Of a DNA stretch of 64,000 nt, positions 1 to 11,982 are shown piece after piece. The notes under the pieces are model-generated. The model was not told where the DNA came from. It saw only the letters and a list, made by a program, of their open reading frames with translations, and did not search any database. The translations under genes were made by a program, and so were the position numbers. Position 1 is the stretch's first letter. Every line of letters begins with the position of its first letter. The DNA is taken from the NCBI GenBank assembly GCA_037962975.1, contig CM075672.1, positions 56,180,501-56,244,500 on the forward strand, given 5' to 3'. Origin of the DNA: Clitoria ternatea (Eukaryota > Streptophyta > Magnoliopsida > Fabales > Fabaceae).

Positions 1-913
1 ATTCCCGAGTGAAAACCCTGAGCGATCCTCGTCTAAGAAAGAAGTTAGTGTAGTAGGGTCAGAATGGAATGGATTCTGAGTGCAAGATATTTATAATCCG
101 AGTGAGTTAGCTGTCATTTTCCAAGTGAATGAGTTGAAGGATGACTCTGGGTCCGAGCGTCTACTTAGCCGAGTGTGGCTCCTCGCTCCAGCGAGAAAGG
201 TACTCGCTCCAGCGAGTGCGGGTTTGGGAAGGCTTATGTTGGCCTCGCTTAGGCGGAGTCATACCTTGCCCGAGCGACTAAGACGGTTCGCCCAAACATG
301 TGGGATCGCGCTGAAGCGAGTAGATGTTAGTGTGGAACCCCACCCAAATACCTCCCTCTTCCGTTGCATTTTTCTGTCTCGCTTGACGGTGTTGGACCCC
401 GCTTGAGCGAATGGACGTCGTAGTGGAATCCGCCCAGGCGTTCATACGCTTCGCTGAACTGGGCGGAGTCGGTTCAGGTTTCATTCCTTCCATAGGTTGC
501 CGTACACGTGTGCCTTCCTCATCCTTCCCTTGCCTATTTCCCTTATATTGATTGTCTAGCAGTTACTTGTGGAAAAAGTTCTCCCTGTTGATTCTCTTTG
601 GGAAGCGAGTGGATGCTGGTGTTGGGTTTCGCCTGAGAATTTCCTCCATCCGCTGTTGCATTGTCATACTTCGCTCAGGCAGTGTTGGACCTCGCCTGAG
701 CGAGTCAGCGTTGTCATGGACTTCGCCCAGGCTGACGTATCTCATTGAGTCGAATGGGATTGTTCAAGTCTTGATCCCTCCGCTGATTGCTACATGTGTG
801 AATGCTCTTTTATTTCCCTTGCCTTCTTCTTTCCCGATTGACCAGTGATTGATTTTGTGAAAAATTTCTCCCTGTTTTTGGAATTATTATTCATTAAAAA
901 TTAGGGTGTTACA
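1..913 (+). repeat. Left LTR of element 1 (3' part only)
   Basis: Matches 16947-17864 almost base for base. It ends in GGTGTTACA directly before the primer site. It contains CCGAGTG words and the palindromes CGCTCCAGCG and CGCCTGAGCG. Short ORFs here are not genes; the same sequence recurs in the right LTR. Confidence 0.95.
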
Positions 914-916
914 TTT

Positions 917-929
917 TGGTATCAGAGCA
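917..929 (+). other. Primer binding site (initiator tRNA-Met type)
   Basis: TGGTATCAGAGCA begins three bases after the LTR terminus. This is the usual plant primer site complementary to the 3' end of initiator tRNA-Met. Confidence 0.9.
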
Positions 930-1193
930 GACCGAAAGGTCCAAGGCCAAGGTATGCTTACCGAGTGTAAGCGGTTGTGTGTTTTCTGACTGAATGGTCA
1001 TAATTGTTGTGATATGAGTTGAACCTGATTAATATTGACTTGTGGATAGGAGGTTGTCCCCCTCCTGGTCCGATTGATCGTATAACATATAGGAATGGTA
1101 TGATGTGTTAAGATACTAAACATTAGGCTAAAATCCGATTGGTAATGGGTTTTTCGGTATACTTATCCTTGAATGTTAATTTCAGGATAAGGG

Positions 1194-2465
1194 ATGACAA
1201 ATTGTCAAAGCATGGAGGCTATAGCCACAACATTTCAACGCTTTACGGATGTGTTTGAGAGGCAGGGCCAGCCTCGAGCAGGGGATGGCCAAGTGCTGGA
1301 CCGCTTCCTGAAGAGGAAGCCGAGTGAATTTCAGGGAGGACGTAACCCGGAAGCAGCTTTTAAATGGATTCAAGAGCTAGAAAGGATTTTTGGGGGCCTT
1401 TACTGTACCGAGGCCCAGAAGGTGGAGTGTGCAGTGTATATGCTGTGAGATGAAGCGGAGAATTGGTGGAAGATAGCCAGAAACCGATTCCCTGACGATG
1501 ATACTCAACTGACCTGGAACAATTTCAAGACATGTTTCTTGGAGAAGTACTTCCCTGACACGATCAGGAGTCGGAAGGAACTGGAGTTCATGGAATTGAG
1601 GCAGGGATCCATGACTGTAGAGGAATACGCAGCAAGATTTGAGGAATTGTGCCTATTCTACCCACCCTTCCAATAACCAGGGACAGAGAGTTCAAAGTGT
1701 TTGAAATTTGAGAACGGATTGAGGTCGGATATTAAGAGAACCTGCAGATACCAAGAGGTTAGGAGTTTTCCTACGTTGGTAAACAAGTGTAGGATATTTG
1801 AGGAAGATGACAAAGCCCACTCGGGCCAGAACATCAGGGCAAACCCCTCCTTGAGGCCTCAACAATCACACTTCAAGAGGTCGGGCAACACTAGGAGAAC
1901 TGGATCCTCCTCTAACTTTAGAGGACAAGGAAACCGTGGGGGTCATTTCGGGGGTCGCCCTGGGGGCGGTAGATTCAGATGCGGAGGTAATCACTTTGCA
2001 CGGGAATGTGATGCTGGAAACGATGTTATATGCTTCCACTGTAATGAAAGGGGGCATGTTCGCCCCGACTGTCCACGGCTGCAGCCTGAGGGTAGCCAAG
2101 CATGCCATAGGGGTTTCCGCATGGGAGGACGCGGAACTAACAGTAAAGGAAATGGTAACAGAGGCAACGGAGCAAGGAGCAATTTGATGGCCACCACAAG
2201 TAACCAAGGGAGTAATGCCGACCACCCCGCAGTAGGAAGAGTCTACGCCATCAACACGGAAGATGCTGCACTAGCAAATGACTTGGTACAATGTAAGTGT
2301 TCACTCGGTAAATATACACTTAATGTAGTTTTCGACTCTGGAGCCACCCATTCCTTCATAGCTGATGAGTGTGTAAAACACTTAAAGTTACCGACTGTGT
2401 TTATGGGTCGAACTTTGAGAGTGGCCAGCCCGACTGGCACTAATATGAGAGTGAAGTCCAAGTGA
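1194..2465 (+). pseudogene. gag and aspartic protease of element 1 (broken)
   Basis: The gag capsid region starts at the ATG at 1194 and runs in one frame through two stop codons: TGA at 1446-1448, where the family normally has arginine, and TAA at 1674-1676. A nucleocapsid zinc knuckle of CX2CX4HX4C form lies at about 2030-2073. A second, upstream knuckle has lost its first cysteine. The protease active site (Asp-Ser-Gly) is at about 2334-2342. The frame stops at 2463-2465 because the rest of the protease and the linker to reverse transcriptase are missing: directly afterwards a different frame carries the start of reverse transcriptase. I infer an internal deletion at about 2461. Confidence 0.88.
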
Positions 2466-2635
2466 ATGAAATTCCGATTGTCTGTGAATTCCCAGAAGTG
2501 TTCCCTGAAGATGTACCGAGTGTCCCTCCCAATAGAGAAGTCAAATTCTCTATAGACCTTATCCCTGGAGCCGAGCCAGTCTCCAGTGCACCCTATAGAA
2601 TGTCCCCGACTGAATTGGCCGAGTTGAAGAAGCAG
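2462..2635 (+). pseudogene. Start of reverse transcriptase, 5' piece of element 1 pol
   Basis: Fifty-eight open codons carry the conserved segment just upstream of reverse transcriptase (the Phe-Pro-Glu-Val-Phe-Pro block and the Pro-Tyr-Arg-Met-Ser-Pro block). The CACTA insertion interrupts it exactly between codons after the CAG at 2633-2635. The frame resumes at 11983 on the far side. Its own 5' side is truncated by the deletion that also ended the protease. Confidence 0.88.
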
Positions 2636-3110
2636 CACTAGTGGAAAAAATGGATATAATCACGGTTAAAAAAGGCCTTTATTCACGGTTAAAGAACCGT
2701 GGTTATTGCATCCGTGGTAGTAATGGTCTTTAACCACGGTTAACAACCGTGGTAATAAATCACATCTAACCACGGTTAAGAACAACTGTGAATATAACTT
2801 ACTATTTATATTCACGGTTATCGAGCACAACCGTGAATATAAGAACTGAAAGGTGTCAGTTACATCCACTTATATTCACTGTTATGATGGACAACCGTGG
2901 ATATAGATATATTTTATCCACGGTTTTCCATCATAACCGTGAATATAAGTAGTTTGTAACTGAAACCTTTTAATACTTATATTCACGGTTATGATGGACG
3001 ACCATGGATAAAATATATCTATATCCACGGTTATGGTAGTAACCGTGGATAAATATAGTCCATATTCACGGTTGTTGCCATAACCGTGAATAAATACTGA
3101 GGTTTTTTTT
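2636..3110. repeat. CACTA left terminal repeat and subterminal palindrome array
   Basis: After the terminal repeat, the octamer family CCACGGTT / TTCACGGTT and its complements AACCGTGG / AACCGTGAA recur about every 20-50 bp, usually as head-to-head pairs able to form short hairpins (for example 2691-2711 and 2735-2756). In En/Spm, subterminal repeats bind the accessory transposition protein; I infer the same role here. The array stops at about 3100, before AT-rich DNA that leads to the 3' end of the protease gene. Confidence 0.85.
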
Positions 3111-3351
3111 TTTAAATGGATTCTGTTTTATCGTTTCCCAACCCTGCATTCAGACAACCAGTACAGTATACAGCATGCCACAACAACACTATATCAAAAG
3201 AATGGCATGTATATATATAACAATTTATTTTCTATATCAATTCATAACAACCTAAAAAATGAAAGTATATACAATTAAGTTGAATGTAATCTAATAAAAG
3301 TAAACCCTAAATCCTACTAGATACATATATAAAAGAATAAAGATCCTATAT

Positions 3352-6300
3352 CTAGCTTTGCCTAACTTCAATGAAGTGTGAGGCCCATTGCCTTCTAACA
3401 TCATCTACAAGTTCTTTTGGGAAAAATGACTGGTCATTAAAGTACTGCAAACAATGCACAAAACAATTAGAACAAAAGCTTTATTTATTACATGAAATTG
3501 ATGAAATTGGTAGAAAAGTAGTCCAAATGATGAGACTTACCTCTGTCCATCCATCTACTAAATGATGTTGGACAATGGTCAGCATAGTGTGCATGACAAA
3601 ATAGCCACACTCGTAGGTACCCTTCTGCCTGTCAGACTACAATGGACATATAGTATAGAATAAGTGAATTCGCAACTTAAAAAATATGTACTGAAGATTT
3701 GAATGAATACGATTGACTTACTTTTGGGTACACCCATACAACTGTTTTTCCTTTGGGCTTGTTTCCAATCAGTAGATTGTATCCAACCACCGCCCTACGT
3801 CAAACAAAACACAAGATAAGTTAGAATTGTATAGTTCTAAAAATGATGTAATCGAATTTGTGGTTATTTTTTAGGGATGAACTTACCGGTCTACTATATC
3901 TTTCAGGTCTTGTGGAGCTGTCCGATGCAAACTATCAAAGTACAGAGCAAGATAGTCCTTCGGACAGATCACCAGAAGCGTCCAGTGAGCCCTGCAGTTA
4001 CCAGTGATAAGTGAGACTTCAAAATGCAAAAATTCATGACAATAATTATGGAATAGAATATTACCCTTTATGATAGGGGCCCATGTATATAGGCTTCCCA
4101 GACTCAAACATCCAATTCTGGATGTATGTCTGGGTGTTCTGTGAGGTGTTTCCTTGCCTCTGTATGAGAGAGGGCTCTAAGAAACCATAAGTTCCTTGGA
4201 AACCCAAGTCCACACAGAGTTTTGCCAGAAACCTAAACAAGTTAAGACATGGTTAGCGACAAATAACTTGTATAATGAAAAAATTAGACAAAACAAGGAT
4301 ATACTTACAGCTCCCACATCTGAAAGATGGAGCCGTTCAACATCGACGTCCTCGAAATAATGTCACAAATGTCATAATTTGTAACGTAAACTGGAAAATC
4401 ACTGGGACGGCCGAACACTAGTGGCTGCCATGGGACCTGAACAGTGTCGTCTGCTTGCTCATACCCGATGCGCCATAGCATCCGGATGGGATCCTTGGCC
4501 GGGTCTGGCTTCTTCAATGTCTGTTCCTGTTGAACAATTGACAACCATCACATTTTGTACCATAATTGACAAGGAAATAAAGCTAGTTAGTGTTTAGGGT
4601 TTTTACCTGTCCAGGGGCAATCACCAGAAGTCTGTTGGGCCACATCAGAAAGTGGCCCACCACCTGACCGACAGTCTTCACCTCCTGAGTTGCCACTGGC
4701 ACAGCAGCATCCTCCTCGAGGACGAGCACAAACGAGACCCTGGACATACCATCAGGTAATGTCTGATGGTGAACCACAGGGCCTAAGTTGTACACCATAC
4801 CAGTGGCAACTGGCTCCTCTGACCCATCAATGAACAGGTCACATTGACGGGTGTCTGGTGGCTCGACCCCGTCATCGTCAGGGTCAGCCGCAGCGCACAA
4901 CCCCTTAGTGCTAACCTTCCGTACCTACATATTTACACATCAAGCAGAAGTTATTCAACAATGAAATAAAGTGATTACAAACAATAAAATTGAGGAAATT
5001 AAATAAAGAATCTAACCTGTGGGTCACTGGCTGGTGCAGTAGTCTCCTGGTGGTGGCTGAGTGAGGCCTTCATCTCCTCCCTGAATCGGGCCATCTCCTG
5101 GTGGAGCCTAGATATCTCCTCCTGGTACTCAGCCTTCACAACAGCCACCTTTTGCTCCACCATTTGCTCAAGGGATGGGGCAGGGTCGGGAGCACCGTAA
5201 TAGGTGCGGAGGCCTGTGAAATGTGAATGATTAGCCCATAATTGTTTAACAGATAACAAAATGAAGGCATAGAGTTAGTTAGCACTTACCTACACCTCGA
5301 CCAATAGCACGCACTCTTCCTGGGTGCTCTGGCCTGCCGATGGCGGTAGTCAAAATATCCTCCCGTCCATGGGCTACGCAAGACCCTTGGGTTGATTGCT
5401 CAACCAAGGAATCCTGAAACCAAACAAGTTAGTATTCACTTCCTTCACGTAAACTGAAAAACAGACCCTGATATAAAGGGGAATACTTACTATCCGTGAG
5501 GCAACCTCCTGAGCCTGTGAGGAAGTGTATTCCCCACTCTTCTTGATCCTAGCCCGCTTCCATTTGTCGTGACGTGCAGGTGGGGAAGGGGGATCCATAA
5601 TACCAGTGTCAGTCTGACACTGACTCAGCCTCTCCTGTGCCAGCCGCTCCTCCAACCTACGGTAACCCCACGTGACAGTGTGTGTGGGCAGTCATTTAGC
5701 TTCCTAGTCTCCTTGGCTTTCTTTCTGGTCTCCTACAACAAGAAAAAAATATTCACAGTTAGCCGTATAAATTATACATAATTTAATCATCTAAAAACCA
5801 ATGTACCTGAAACTCGGCAGAATGTCTAGATGCAACAAAAGCATCCCAGGTCTCCTGATCGATGAATGGATATTTCTCTCCAGGGAACTTTCCTTGGTCG
5901 TCCCCGATTACATACCTACAATGAAAGGTACATTAAAACTAAGGATTGGTACAATTTGGTGAAGCGTTGATTAAGAATTTAAAGTTCAATATACCTCGTG
6001 GTGAGTATGGATTTGAATGACCTCCATCGCTCAGCCATGATACCGAGGACCTTCCTCCTCGCTATGTCGGAAGATGGTATGTCAAAAGAATCCTACATGA
6101 AAGGAGTTAGTCCATAAAGGAGTCCTTATTAAGAGTTACATGAAATAATACACTAAAATAAAACTTAAATAATATCTAAGTTACCAGAACATCACTCCAT
6201 AGCTGGTTCTTCACCACCTCCTCGACACTATCCCAGTCGGGGATAATGATGGACACCTTCGACCGTACCACAACCCCCAGATAACTGCTCAACTTCGTGG

Positions 6301-6469
6301 CATGCGGTCCACTGAATCTACCGGTGTTGACATCCATCTCAACAACTATCCTCTCTCCCCGGTGACGCCTACGTGCGACGTCTGGCATCCGGGTAATACC
6401 TCTACTCTTCCGAGCAGAGGAACCACTGGCCTGTGAGTTGGACCTGGATCGTCCATCCTGGTCAGCCAT
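3352..6469 (-). pseudogene. CACTA accessory protein: Transposase_24 region, DUF8039-like region, Ulp1-type cysteine protease; 13 exons, one frameshift
   Basis: I can chain 13 exons with GT..AG introns, in transcript order: 6469-6185, 6092-5995, 5915-5807, 5732-5491, 5413-5290, 5213-5017, 4924-4607, 4526-4309, 4232-4065, 3991-3887, 3794-3722, 3636-3541, 3444-3352 (TAG stop). The total is 2126 nt. All exon phases fit except exon 4, which is one base short; restoring phase gives about 708 residues. The break lies in the C run at 5666-5669, where the family has a Leu-Ser-Arg-Gly-Gly-Tyr motif. Exons 1-5 match plant Transposase_24; the motif GRPEHPGRVR is in exon 5. Exon 6 is a probable coiled coil. 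Exon 7 resembles DUF8039. Exons 10-12 carry a C48/Ulp1 fold with His in AHWTLLVI, Asp in LYFDSL and Cys in YECGYFVM. The start is the ATG at 6469, just after an acceptor-like CAG. Family role: accessory or protease-fused transposon protein; the function is not established here. Confidence 0.85.
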
Positions 6470-6583
6470 GAGTATCTGTCCAAACAAGGAAAAAAACTGT
6501 CAAATATTTAATATAACATTTAAAACAACGAATAACTAATATAACATGTAATTCAATGTCTCACCAATAAGATTAATACCCTA

Positions 6584-9500
6584 TTAAGATGAAATATTTT
6601 CCCACAAGCCCTCATGGTGGTCATGACGACTGGCAACTACATCATCTATGTCATGTTCCACGATAGATGTTGGAATACGTGTTGTAGTTGATGGAATGTC
6701 CACAATATCAATATTGGGGTCTCTAATGTGTCTACCTTGGATAACAATTGACCACCGTTTATCAGCTGGGTCAGCCACATAAAAAACTTGCTTCACCTGC
6801 GTTGCCATTATGAATGGTTCGTCCTTATGCCCTATCTTGTTGAGGTCCACCAACGTAACTCCTAAATCATCAGTTGTGACACCGTTCTTATTGTCAACCC
6901 ATTTGCATTTAAACACAGGAACGGTGAAGGGATCGTAATCAACTTCCCATATATCTTCAATCACACCAAAGTAGCATGACTCGGCCATCACAGGGTTGTT
7001 GTCCTTTGCAGTTGAGAAATGCATTGACTGAGCCACAACCATCACTCCATTGTTTTGATTTGTACTCTTTTCATCCTGTGTCCTTGTATAAAATGAATAG
7101 TTGTTTATGTCATACCCACAAAAGGTGAGGACATCAAAGTTCGGGCCCTGTGCTAGTCGATGTAATGTCGAGGATGCAGATGCATCTTTCAGGATGGTCT
7201 TTTGGAACCACTGCATGAAACTCTTGTTGTGTTCATTCAACAACCACTTTTCAGTCATTTTAGGGTTGGTTTTCTTGACTAGCTCCTTGTGTGTGGCTAG
7301 ATACGGTTGTACGTCGTCCGTGTTGTTTAAAATATACAAGTGTGCCTGAAGGACATCAGCACGTGGCATGCTCTTCACTTTTCTTCCAATCGTTCCTTTC
7401 CCATCCAATCTCCCTTCATGACGAGTCGTTGGAATACCAATGCTTGCAGCATGTGACATGTATTCAGTGCAAAACTCAATTGCTTCCTCTACAATATATC
7501 TTTCCACAATTGAAGCTTCGGGACGACGTTGGTTCTTCATATACCCTTTCAATATCTTCATATATCGCTCAACGGGATACATCCACCGTAAGAACACTGG
7601 ACCACACCAACGGACCTCTCTCACCAAATGGATGATTAAGTGGACCATTATGTCAAAAAAAGAGGGCGGGAAATACATTTTAAGCTGACATAATATAAGT
7701 GATGCTTCCTGTTCCAACACATCCAATTCGCCGGGCACGATTACCTTGCAACATATGGAATTGAAAAACATACACAACCTTGTTATGACATTTCTCACAT
7801 TTTTAGGAAGAATGTCACGAATGGCGATAGGCAGAAACTGCTGCATCAACATGCGACAATCGTGAGACTTCAACCCAACTAACTTCAAATCTTTCATGGA
7901 AACACAAGACTTGATGTTGGAGCCATAACCAGACAGAACTTTCACACTTCGTAACGATTCACACAGACTTTGCTTTTCTTTTCTGGATAACGTATGACAT
8001 GCTGGAGGCAAATATGTTCTTTTGCCCTTTGATTGTGGATGCAAATCCTGACGTATACCCATCAACTCTAAGTCCATACGCGAGTTTAGGCCATCCTTAG
8101 TCTTCCCGGGTATGTTTAAGAGTGTACCAACTAAACTGTCGCACACATTCTTCTCCACATGCATTACATCAATGCAGTGTCTTACATCAAGCTCCCTCCA
8201 ATATGGCAGGTCAAAAAACACTGACCTTTTCTTCCAGTTGTTTTGTGTCGGGTGCTGTTTTTCACACTTACCAAATTGCACAGTTGACGTCCTTCACCTT
8301 TTCATACGCCTGGCGACCAGATAGTGGTGGAGGAGCCATTTCAAAATCTTAGGCACCGTTAAACGACTTCTTCAACCTTCGAAACGGATGATTCGCTTTA
8401 AGAAACCTTCAATGACGAAGATAAACATTTTTCCTGCCATGATGCAACTGCACAGAACTAGTCCCCTCCTCACACACTGGACAAGCTTTATGACCCTTCA
8501 CACTGTACCTAGATAAGTTACCATACGCTGAAAAGTCATTGATTATGCAAAATAGCATGGCACGCAATTTGAATGATCGCCCGGTAAACCCATCAAACAC
8601 TTCAACCCCGTCTTCCCACAACCTTTTGAGGTCTTTAACCAATGGAGTTAAATATACATCAATGTCGTTCCCCGGTTGTCGTGGACCAGAAATCATCATT
8701 GATAACATCACATATTTTTGCTTCATGCACAACTATGGCGGCAAGTTGTAAACAAACAACAAAACAGGCCACAAACTATGGTTTGTGCTCAGGTTCCCAA
8801 ACGGGTTCATGCCGTCTGTGGCTAGTGCAAGCCTAACATTTCTTGGTTCATTGGCAAATTCTAGAAAAATCCTATCCATTTTCTTCCATTGCGACCCATC
8901 GGTCGGATGCCTAAGTAGTCCATCAACAACCCTCTCATCAGTATGCCATCTCATAAGATTTGCATCATCTGCATTGGCAAATAGACGCTTTAGTCTTGGA
9001 ACTATAGGTAGATACCACAACACCTTTGCAGGAGACCCTTTAGTGCATACCTCATCAGAATCCGCCTCTTTCTTCTTATACCGTGACACCCCACATCTAG
9101 GACATCGATGCAGCATTTCTAACTCACCCCGGAATAATACACAATCATTTGGGCATGCATGTATTTTCTCATACTCCAAACCCATAGGACACAACACCTT
9201 TTTGGCCTCATAGTTACGATTCGGCAAGGTGTTTCCAGCTGGGAGCATTTCTTTCAATAACTTCAATAAGTCAGTGAAACTTTTATCCGTCCACCCGTTT
9301 ATGGCCTTCAAATTAAACAATCGCAAAACTGCTGATAACCTTGTGAAATTGAGGCAGTTTGGATACAACGGCTGCTCAGAGTCCTCACACAGAGTTGTAT
9401 ATACATGAGCTTTCTTAAAACCTTCTACCCCTACATCACGGATCATATCCTCGAGTCGGTCATCCATGTCGACATCATTGTCATGCATCGAGCTTCGATT

Positions 9501-9764
9501 TTTAGTCTGAGAGCTGTTACTTGGCACCACCACATCTTCACCATGCCATATCCAATGCGTATAAGTACGTAGAAAACCGTCACACAGTAGATGTTCTCGC
9601 ACCTCTTCCAAGTCTACCCGACGCAGGTTGAAGCATTTAACACAAGGGCAAAAATACTTTCCATTCACCCCCACTGCATTCCTCGCTACGAATTCTATAA
9701 ATGATTCAACTCCCCCCTCGTACTCCAGACTTAGGCGTGATGCAGTTATCCAACTCCGATCCAT
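6584..9764 (-). pseudogene. CACTA transposase (TNPD-like, Transposase_21), three nonsense codons and one frameshift
   Basis: The frame opens at the ATG at 9764 with a Transpos_assoc-type N-terminus (first 80 residues, with a CPCVKC zinc-binding motif). It continues into Transposase_21, where the segments CPRCG, ATDGMNPFGN and GPRQPGNDIDVYL are clear and the aspartates are candidates for the catalytic acids. The C-terminal part (8281-6584) contains DUF4218- and DUF4216-like regions. Breaks: TAG at 8735-8733 (family Trp), TGA at 8411-8409 (family Arg), TAA at 8351-8349 (family Gln), and an extra base at about 8282 that shifts the frame. Everything else is collinear, so the copy decayed by point mutation. 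It lies upstream of the accessory gene on the same strand, as in En/Spm. The normal product binds the ends and excises the element. Confidence 0.93.
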
Positions 9765-11446
9765 ACCAACTGTTTACAAGGTGCTATGATCAACCTCACT
9801 TTTTATACAAAGGTGGTGGTCCTATACCCATTCAGCATGACAATTGTTTTTATACGTCATTCATATATACAGGTTAGGACTTATTTTAAAATTTGATGAA
9901 ATTTCGGCAGCATTTCGCATTGGTCTCTAAGTACACAAAATGAGAGTGGTCAAATCAAATTCAACCACAACCAAATATGCACCCAGAGAACAACACAAAA
10001 TGTAAGTTACCGAAATTTTATCAAATTTTAAAATAAGTCCTAACTTGTACATACTAACAATGACGTATAAAAAATAATTGTTCATCCCAAACTGTCCAAA
10101 CGGACAATTCAAGATTCAACACAAACGATGACATTAATTGATTTAATGACCATTTGTGTCGAATCTCAAACGGGGAACTACGGTTCACTCATATGCACAA
10201 TAACTTTCATACTAGTTAACAACCACACACATACAACAATAATAAACATAACATATAAGAGCAACCAACAATAACAGAAATAAAATGGATAATAATTTAG
10301 TTAACTTTTTTCCTAAATTAGTATGATGTTTTTAATTTGTGTTATTTTGAAGTAGAAGTATGGTGTTGGAGTATGGATTATGGATTATGGATTATGATGT
10401 TGGTTTATAATGCAGGTTCAAACTTTAGACTTTTATTTAGTAATTAATATGATATTTTTAAATTCTATTATTTTCAAGTAGAACTATGGTGTTAGATGAT
10501 GGATTATGGATTATGAGAATTGAGATTTGTACTTTTATTTTATGGATTACGGCTTATGGACATGGTGTTGAATTTGGTTAAATTCTACTTAAGAAGAACA
10601 ATATAAGTTCTAGGAGAACAGTAATCTCAACCATTTAGAACTTTTCAATTTAGGGAGTATATTTTAACCAAAAGAGGTATCTTATAATGTTTCTAAAGTT
10701 CATACACCCAATTTAAACTTACAACTACAAATCAATAGGTTGGTTCATCCAAAGATTGTTAATGTAACTAGTTATCCTATGAATATAAGGCTTCCATCTT
10801 AATTTTCTAGAATATATAGGTGATAAATTTTCACTGTTGCAAAATTGATTATCTGTGATATATAAACAGAGTTTAAACCTGGTAATTTTCTCTATAACTT
10901 AAGCTTTTGAACCAATAACTATCGTGTCACAGGAAACAAGGAATCAAATTATTATGTACCAACAGAGAAAGAATCAATAATTGAACAATGAAATTATTAT
11001 GTACTTACGACCTAACAAAACAGGACCATTCATAAACAACACAAAATAACAAACAGAGGAAGAAGAAGTGTTCGTCGCTGCTCCTACGCCGGGTGACCTC
11101 CGTGCAGGCCATCCAACAAATATAGATACAGAGGTAACATTAACAATGAAAAGACACACACAGAGGCAACATTGGTTCAGCTTCTACTACATACGCATTT
11201 TAATGGGGGGTTCAGGGAACAGAGGGTTCTCAGCAGCAAGTGACCGAATGACAAACACGCATGACAATGGGGGTTCAGGGAACCTACCTGAATGAAGAAA
11301 GGAAGAAGATGCTGAACAGAGAGAAGGGCACAAAGCTCAGGGCACGAAGCTCAGAGAGAATGGAGAAGACGACAACCAACGCGCAGAAGAAGAGAAAGTG
11401 AAAAAAGAGTGAAAGGCGCGGCTTTTGAAGTTTCAGAAAGGATGTA
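9765..11446 (-). promoter_or_regulatory. CACTA upstream/leader region
   Basis: No coding sequence is recognisable. Read on the minus strand, 11440-11285 is pyrimidine-rich and GC-richer than its surroundings, and ends in CATTCAG next to GTAGGTTCC. This would suit a transcribed untranslated leader with a splice site. The rest, toward the transposase ATG at 9764, is AT-rich, with a short TGGATTATGGATTATG repeat near 10370-10395. Promoter and leader roles are inference from position. Confidence 0.4.
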
Positions 11447-11979
11447 TATTCACGGTTCCCCTTGAAACCGTGAATACATTACACATATATTCACGGTTTA
11501 ACAAACAACCGTGGATAAATGTTAACTATATATCCACGGTTATGATCCCAACCGTGGATATATATTGAAATCTATAATCACAGTTATAGAAACAACCGTG
11601 GACATACAGTACCCAGTGATTAAACCCTAAAACCTGAACTATATATCCACGGTTGGAAATACAACCGTGAATATTGACTTCTATATATATCCACGGTTCA
11701 CAACATAACCGTCATCGTACCCAGGAATATATATTCACTGTTGTGAACACAACCGTCGATATATATTTAAGGTACTATATATCCACGGTTGACTCCTCAA
11801 CCGTGAATATATATTGATGGGTACGTTCACGGTTATGATGTTAACCATGGATACATAGTTTTCTCTGATTAAAACGTTCACCTTATAATTTCAAAAATGC
11901 CACCGTGTATGTTTTTATCACTGATCCTCTTCTACCTGTGAATAATATCCCGTTGTTATATCCAATTTTTGCACTAGTG
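11447..11979. repeat. CACTA right subterminal palindrome array and terminal repeat
   Basis: Copies of TTCACGGTT/CCACGGTT and their complements recur from 11450 to about 11850, in alternating orientation, mirroring the left end. The terminal repeat TTTTTGCACTAGTG closes the element at 11979. About 100 bp between the last repeat and the terminus carries no motif I recognise. Confidence 0.85.
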
Positions 11980-11982
11980 CAG

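Larger units (their letters stand above)
2636..11979 (-). mobile_element. CACTA (En/Spm-type) DNA transposon, 9344 bp, target duplication CAG
   Basis: The element begins CACTAGTGGAAAAA at 2636 and ends TTTTTGCACTAGTG at 11979, an inverted terminal repeat with the diagnostic CACTA ends. It is flanked by CAG at 2633-2635 and 11980-11982, the 3-bp duplication expected of this superfamily. Subterminal arrays of CACGGTT/AACCGTG lie inside both ends. Both genes read on the minus strand, so the transcriptional 5' end is at the right. It splits the reverse transcriptase of element 1 in frame. Lesions in both genes suggest that this copy makes no active transposase, although its ends look intact enough to be mobilised in trans. 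Confidence 0.96.

Noticed and set aside
1866..2225. Minus-strand 119-residue ORF opposite gag
   Set aside because: It is antisense to the zinc-knuckle region of gag, with no domain of its own.
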